The notes beneath the pieces were generated by a model. That model ran no database searches, was not told the origin of the DNA, and saw only the letters and a program-made list of their open reading frames with translations. Position numbers and translations under genes: made by a program. Positions 61,121 to 64,000 of a DNA stretch of 64,000 bases are shown here, one piece after another. The stretch is taken from contig DASXOJ010000267.1 of the NCBI GenBank assembly GCA_036494465.1, forward strand, positions 18,110 to 82,109, read 5' to 3'. Each line of letters opens with the position of its first letter. Position 1 is the first letter of the stretch. The DNA is from CAJCJE01 sp036494465 (GTDB lineage Bacteria > Actinomycetota > Actinomycetes > Mycobacteriales > Pseudonocardiaceae).

Positions 61121-62497
61121 ATGTCCACTTCAGCCGACCGAAAGCCACGGGTGATCACGCCCGCGCTGGTGGCCATGTGCCTCGCCTATTTCATGGTCAT
61201 CTTGGACAACACCATCGTGAACGTGGCGCTGCCGGCGTTGCACCACGATCTGGGCGCGAGCGTGACCGGTCTGCAGTGGGTCGTCGACGGGTACCTGGTG
61301 ATGCTCGCGGCCGGACTGCTCACCGGCGGCGCGCTGGCCGATCGCTTCGGCGCGCGGTTGGTGTTCCAGGCGGGGCTCGGCGTGTTCGTGGTGGCGTCGC
61401 TGGGTTGTGGGCTGGCGCCGAACACGACGATCCTGGTGATCGCGCGGCTCCTGCAGGGTGTCGGCGCCGCGTTGAGCGTGCCTGCTTCGCTGGCGCTGTT
61501 GCGGGTCGCGTTCCCGGATCCGTCGGCGCGGGCGCGGGCGATCGGGATCTGGGGTGGGATCGCCGGGTTGGCCGCCGCGACCGGGCCGATCCTGGGCGGG
61601 GTGCTGGTCAGCGAGGTGTCGTGGCGGCTGGTGTTCTTCGTCAACGTGCCGATCGGCGTTGCCGCCATGTGGCTGACGGCGGTGCGGGTGCCGGTCGCCG
61701 AGGGCAGGCCGGGGCGGCTGGATCCGGCTGCGCAGGTGATCGGCGTGCTCGCGTTGGCCGGGTTGGCGTTCGCGTTGATCGAGGGTGGACACAACGGGTT
61801 GACCGGGCCGGTGATCGGCGCGGCCGCGCTGTTCGTCGTGGCGGCAGCCGCGTTCGTCCTCGTGGAGCAGCGGGTTGCCGAGCCGATGGTGCCGTTGCGG
61901 CTGTTCCGGCATGCCGGGTTCAGCGGCGGCAGTGTGGTCGGTTTGCTGATCAATCTCGGGTTCTATGGCGAACTGTTCGTGCTGAACCTGTATTTCCAAC
62001 AGGTTCTGCATTTTTCGGCGCTGCTCGCCGGGGTCGCGCTGCTGCCTCAGATGGCGGTGGTCGCGGCCGGTTCGGCGTTGTCCGGGCGGTTCACCGCACG
62101 CACCGGTGGTCCCCGGGCGACGATGTTGATCGGGCTCGTGGTCGGCGGCATCGGCCTGCTCGGTCTGGTCCTGGCTCAGCCGAGCGGCGGTTATCCGTTG
62201 CTGCTGCTGCCGCTGATCGCCGCCGGCTTCGGTATGTCCTTCACCATGCCCGCGGCCACGACAGCGGTCGTGGAGTCCGCGCCTGATGGCCGCGCCGGGC
62301 TGGCGTCGGGCGTGGTGAACGCGGCGCGCCAGGTCGGTGGCGTGGTCGGTATCGCGTTGCTGGGGGCGTTGGTGTCCGGCACGGGTGCGGCGTTCGTGTC
62401 GGGTCTGCGGGTGGCGATGGTGCTCGCGGGCGCCGCGTTCCTGCTCGGTGCGGTCATCACCGCGTTCACGATCCGAAAGAGTCAATCCTTGACATGA
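61121..62497 (+). CDS. MFS exporter, DHA2 (EmrB/QacA) family
   Basis: A 458-residue 14-helix transporter. Motif D1 appears as LDNTIVNVALPAL, motif A as GGALADRFGARLVF, and motif C-like sequence as GGIAGLAAATGPILGG. These fit proton-driven multidrug exporters of the LfrA/EmrB type. It differs from the other DHA2 gene at 3.6 kb, which is not a near duplicate. ATG 61121 has no strong ribosome site. The gene stands alone after a terminator. Confidence 0.9.
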   Translation: MSTSADRKPRVITPALVAMCLAYFMVILDNTIVNVALPALHHDLGASVTGLQWVVDGYLVMLAAGLLTGGALADRFGARLVFQAGLGVFVVASLGCGLAPNTTILVIARLLQGVGAALSVPASLALLRVAFPDPSARARAIGIWGGIAGLAAATGPILGGVLVSEVSWRLVFFVNVPIGVAAMWLTAVRVPVAEGRPGRLDPAAQVIGVLALAGLAFALIEGGHNGLTGPVIGAAALFVVAAAAFVLVEQRVAEPMVPLRLFRHAGFSGGSVVGLLINLGFYGELFVLNLYFQQVLHFSALLAGVALLPQMAVVAAGSALSGRFTARTGGPRATMLIGLVVGGIGLLGLVLAQPSGGYPLLLLPLIAAGFGMSFTMPAATTAVVESAPDGRAGLASGVVNAARQVGGVVGIALLGALVSGTGAAFVSGLRVAMVLAGAAFLLGAVITAFTIRKSQSLT

Positions 62498-62606
62498 TCC
62501 AGGTGGCTCGTAGACGATGTCGCCGCCTGGGGAATCAACTGAAAACTGGGGATACGCGAAGCCGATTTTCGCGAGGGCACATCAACAATTAACTGGGGAG
62601 TTATTG

Positions 62607-63242
62607 ATGTCCGGCTTAAAAGTCACGTCTTTGTCGCGCGCCGTTCCACTGCTGTTAGGGGCCGCGTGCGCCGTGCTTGCCTTATCCACCACCGCGACCG
62701 CGGCTCCTGCCGTGCCAGGACCGGCGGGTGCGCCGGTCGCCGGTCCGCTGGCACCGGCGCTGGCGTCGAAGGACTGTGTGAAGGGTGGCCCGACCGCGAC
62801 CGACAAGGCGGTCGCGAAAGCGTTGGCGGGCAAGATTTCTTCGCCGCGCCTGGACAGCCCGAACGCGGGTCAGGTGTCCTGCGCGCGGATCATCACGCAA
62901 ACCGTCAAGAACGACAAACTCGTCGAGCGCGCCGCAATCATCGCGGTGACCACCGCCATCACCGAGAGCAGCCTGCACGACTACACCCAGGCCGACAACG
63001 GCACCAGTCTCGGCCTCTACCAGCAGCAGACCTCGGAGGGCTGGGGCACGCCCGCGCAGGTCGAGGATCCGGCCCATTCGACCAACAGCTTCCTCAACGT
63101 GATGAAGCAGTTCTACCCGGACAACAAGTGGAAATCCGGGGACATCGGCGCTATCTGCCAGGCTGTGCAGCGTTCCGCCGATCCTGGTGCGTACGACCCT
63201 GAGGTGAAGGCGGCGACCACGATCGTCGGCAAACTCTGGTAA
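62607..63242 (+). CDS. Secreted lysozyme-like (SLT superfamily) protein
   Basis: 211 residues from ATG 62607, which has GGGGAG 6 nt upstream. It has a signal peptide (LLLGAACAVLALSTTATAAPA), an Ala/Pro linker, then a lysozyme-like domain: AITESSLHDY (putative catalytic Glu), GTSLGLYQQQTSEGWGT, VEDPAHSTNSFL and AVQRSADPGAYD. This pattern is common in actinobacterial secreted proteins that are presumed to act on peptidoglycan. The exact bond cleaved is unknown. Confidence 0.83.
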   Translation: MSGLKVTSLSRAVPLLLGAACAVLALSTTATAAPAVPGPAGAPVAGPLAPALASKDCVKGGPTATDKAVAKALAGKISSPRLDSPNAGQVSCARIITQTVKNDKLVERAAIIAVTTAITESSLHDYTQADNGTSLGLYQQQTSEGWGTPAQVEDPAHSTNSFLNVMKQFYPDNKWKSGDIGAICQAVQRSADPGAYDPEVKAATTIVGKLW

Positions 63243-63255
63243 TCGGACAATTCTC

Positions 63256-63272
63256 ACCGGTTTAAAACCGGT
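63256..63272. repeat. 17-bp palindrome after the lysozyme-like gene
   Basis: ACCGGTTTAAAACCGGT is a perfect 8-bp inverted repeat with one central base, 13 nt after the stop codon. It could be a terminator or a dimeric operator. Confidence 0.65.
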
Positions 63273-63338
63273 TGCGCGCACCGATATTTTGCAGACATGC
63301 GTCTATAACTTCGTCATCGCTGGGGCAGAAGCCCGCCG

Positions 63339-63369
63339 TCGACGCGCACGCAGTGGCCGTGCGCGTCGA
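63339..63369 (+). promoter_or_regulatory. 12-bp perfect stem-loop in leader of the ABC exporter gene
   Basis: TCGACGCGCACG and its exact complement enclose a 7-nt loop, ending 40 nt before ATG 63410. TATAAC at 63304-63309 upstream is a possible -10 element, which would put the stem-loop in the 5' leader. Confidence 0.55.
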
Positions 63370-63409
63370 TGCGCCGCTGTGGGAAGAAACAGACCATGTG
63401 GGGAAATCG

Positions 63410-64000
63410 ATGCGCGCGAAACTCTTCACCGCGTACAGCCAGGTGCCGAAGGCGGAACGAGCGAGCGGCAGGCAGGCGCTGGCGTTGTTGTGGTCGGCGA
63501 GCCGGGTGCTCACCGTGGTGACCGGGGCCTGGGTGCTGCTGAGCACGGTGCTGCCGACGCTGGTGGTGATCGCGCTGGGTCTGGTGGTCGCCGCCGTGCC
63601 CGGCGCGGTCGCGCACGGCCTCGGTTCGGCCGACGGGCACCGGTTGATCATGACGTTGGTGCTGGCGGCGGTGGTGTACGCGGTGTCGCTGGTGCTCAAC
63701 CCGGTCGGTAGCGCGATCGGCATCGCGGCCAAGGCCAGGATCACCTCGGACATGCAGGCGCGGCTGATGGGCGCGGTGTCCGGTCCGGTCGGGGTCGGAC
63801 ATCTGGAGAACACCGAGGTACTGGACCGGCTGGCGCGGGCCGAAGGCAGCCTGACCGGGTATTTCCCTGGCGACGCGCCGGTCACCTTGGCGGGCATCCT
63901 GGCCTCGCGCGCCTCCGGCGTCCTGGGCTGCGTCACGATCGCGGTGTTCCAGTGGTGGCTGGGGATCGGGCTGCTGGTGATGTGGCTCGCGGTGCGTCGT
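63410..64000 (+). CDS. ABC exporter, transmembrane part (runs off right edge)
   Basis: 197 residues are visible from ATG 63410 and the frame stays open to the end. Two long hydrophobic helical segments (VLLSTVLPTLVVIALGLVV and LIMTLVLAAVVYAVSLVL), then ITSDMQARLM, then GHLENTEVLDRLARAEG, match the membrane domain of type I ABC exporters, where the last motif precedes helix 3. The ATP-binding domain would lie outside the window. The substrate is unknown. Confidence 0.8.
   Translation, partial: MRAKLFTAYSQVPKAERASGRQALALLWSASRVLTVVTGAWVLLSTVLPTLVVIALGLVVAAVPGAVAHGLGSADGHRLIMTLVLAAVVYAVSLVLNPVGSAIGIAAKARITSDMQARLMGAVSGPVGVGHLENTEVLDRLARAEGSLTGYFPGDAPVTLAGILASRASGVLGCVTIAVFQWWLGIGLLVMWLAVRR

Overview
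This is a high-GC actinobacterial chromosome segment. About 67 protein genes are packed tightly, GTG starts are frequent and many neighbouring genes overlap by 4 nt. The presence of mycothione reductase, a WhiG-type sporulation sigma factor, a Rip1-type site-2 protease, a proteasome-era actinobacterial rpsB-tsf-pyrH-frr-cdsA block and DUF2469/DUF2631/DUF574 family members points to a filamentous, mycothiol-producing actinomycete. I infer the order Pseudonocardiales. From 13 kb to 59.6 kb the gene order closely follows the Mycobacterium tuberculosis mapB-gcpE-rip-dxr ... smc-acyP order, with whiG added beside rpsB as in Streptomyces.

Layout. (1) 0-13 kb is mostly accessory: a cobaltochelatase subunit under a cobalamin riboswitch (partial, runs off the left edge), a His/Gly-rich small membrane protein, a lone bioF, a secreted M15 peptidase, two MFS exporters, an M48 peptidase, a secreted trypsin-like protease, a DUF574 methyltransferase, and mtr with a SigR/SigH-like promoter. 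A YoeB toxin gene follows with a broken YefM antitoxin gene, then a divergent FadR-type regulator and its MFS neighbour. (2) 13-21 kb holds dinB-cobQ-map (all coupled by 4-nt overlaps), then the isoprenoid/envelope set ispG-rip-dxr. (3) 21-30 kb holds rlmN, a His-rich PadR regulator, cdsA, frr, pyrH, tsf and rpsB, with large stem-loops in the intergenic regions. (4) 30-37 kb holds whiG, xerC, dprA, comM, a proline-tailed YraN, DUF2469 and rnhB. (5) 37-42 kb holds two tandem signal peptidases and the rplS-trmD-rimM-KH-rpsP ribosome block. (6) 42-46 kb holds pxpA with two CPBP membrane proteases and an amidohydrolase. (7) 46-59.6 kb holds ffh, glnD-glnB-amtB behind a recognisable GlnR box, rlmA, ftsY, a proline-rich tail-anchored protein, smc and acyP. 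(8) 59.7-64 kb has genes on the other strand: a CAP-domain secreted protein, a Thr-rich membrane protein, a DHA2 exporter, a lysozyme-like secreted protein and the start of an ABC exporter.

How the genes work together: most of the window is housekeeping. It covers protein synthesis and targeting (rpsB, tsf, frr, rpsP, rplS, map, ffh, ftsY, lepB), RNA modification (trmD, rlmN, rlmA), lipid and isoprenoid supply (cdsA, ispG, dxr), DNA processing (xerC, dprA, comM, rnhB, smc) and nitrogen control (amtB, glnB, glnD). I see no CRISPR array, insertion sequence, prophage, tRNA or rRNA gene. The most interesting signals are regulatory and degenerative: an intact YoeB next to a doubly damaged antitoxin, a GlnR box, a SigR-type promoter buried in a 15-bp inverted repeat before mtr, a cobalamin riboswitch, PadR and FadR operators, and several proteins with unusual low-complexity extensions. 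I found no convincing wholly new multi-gene system.
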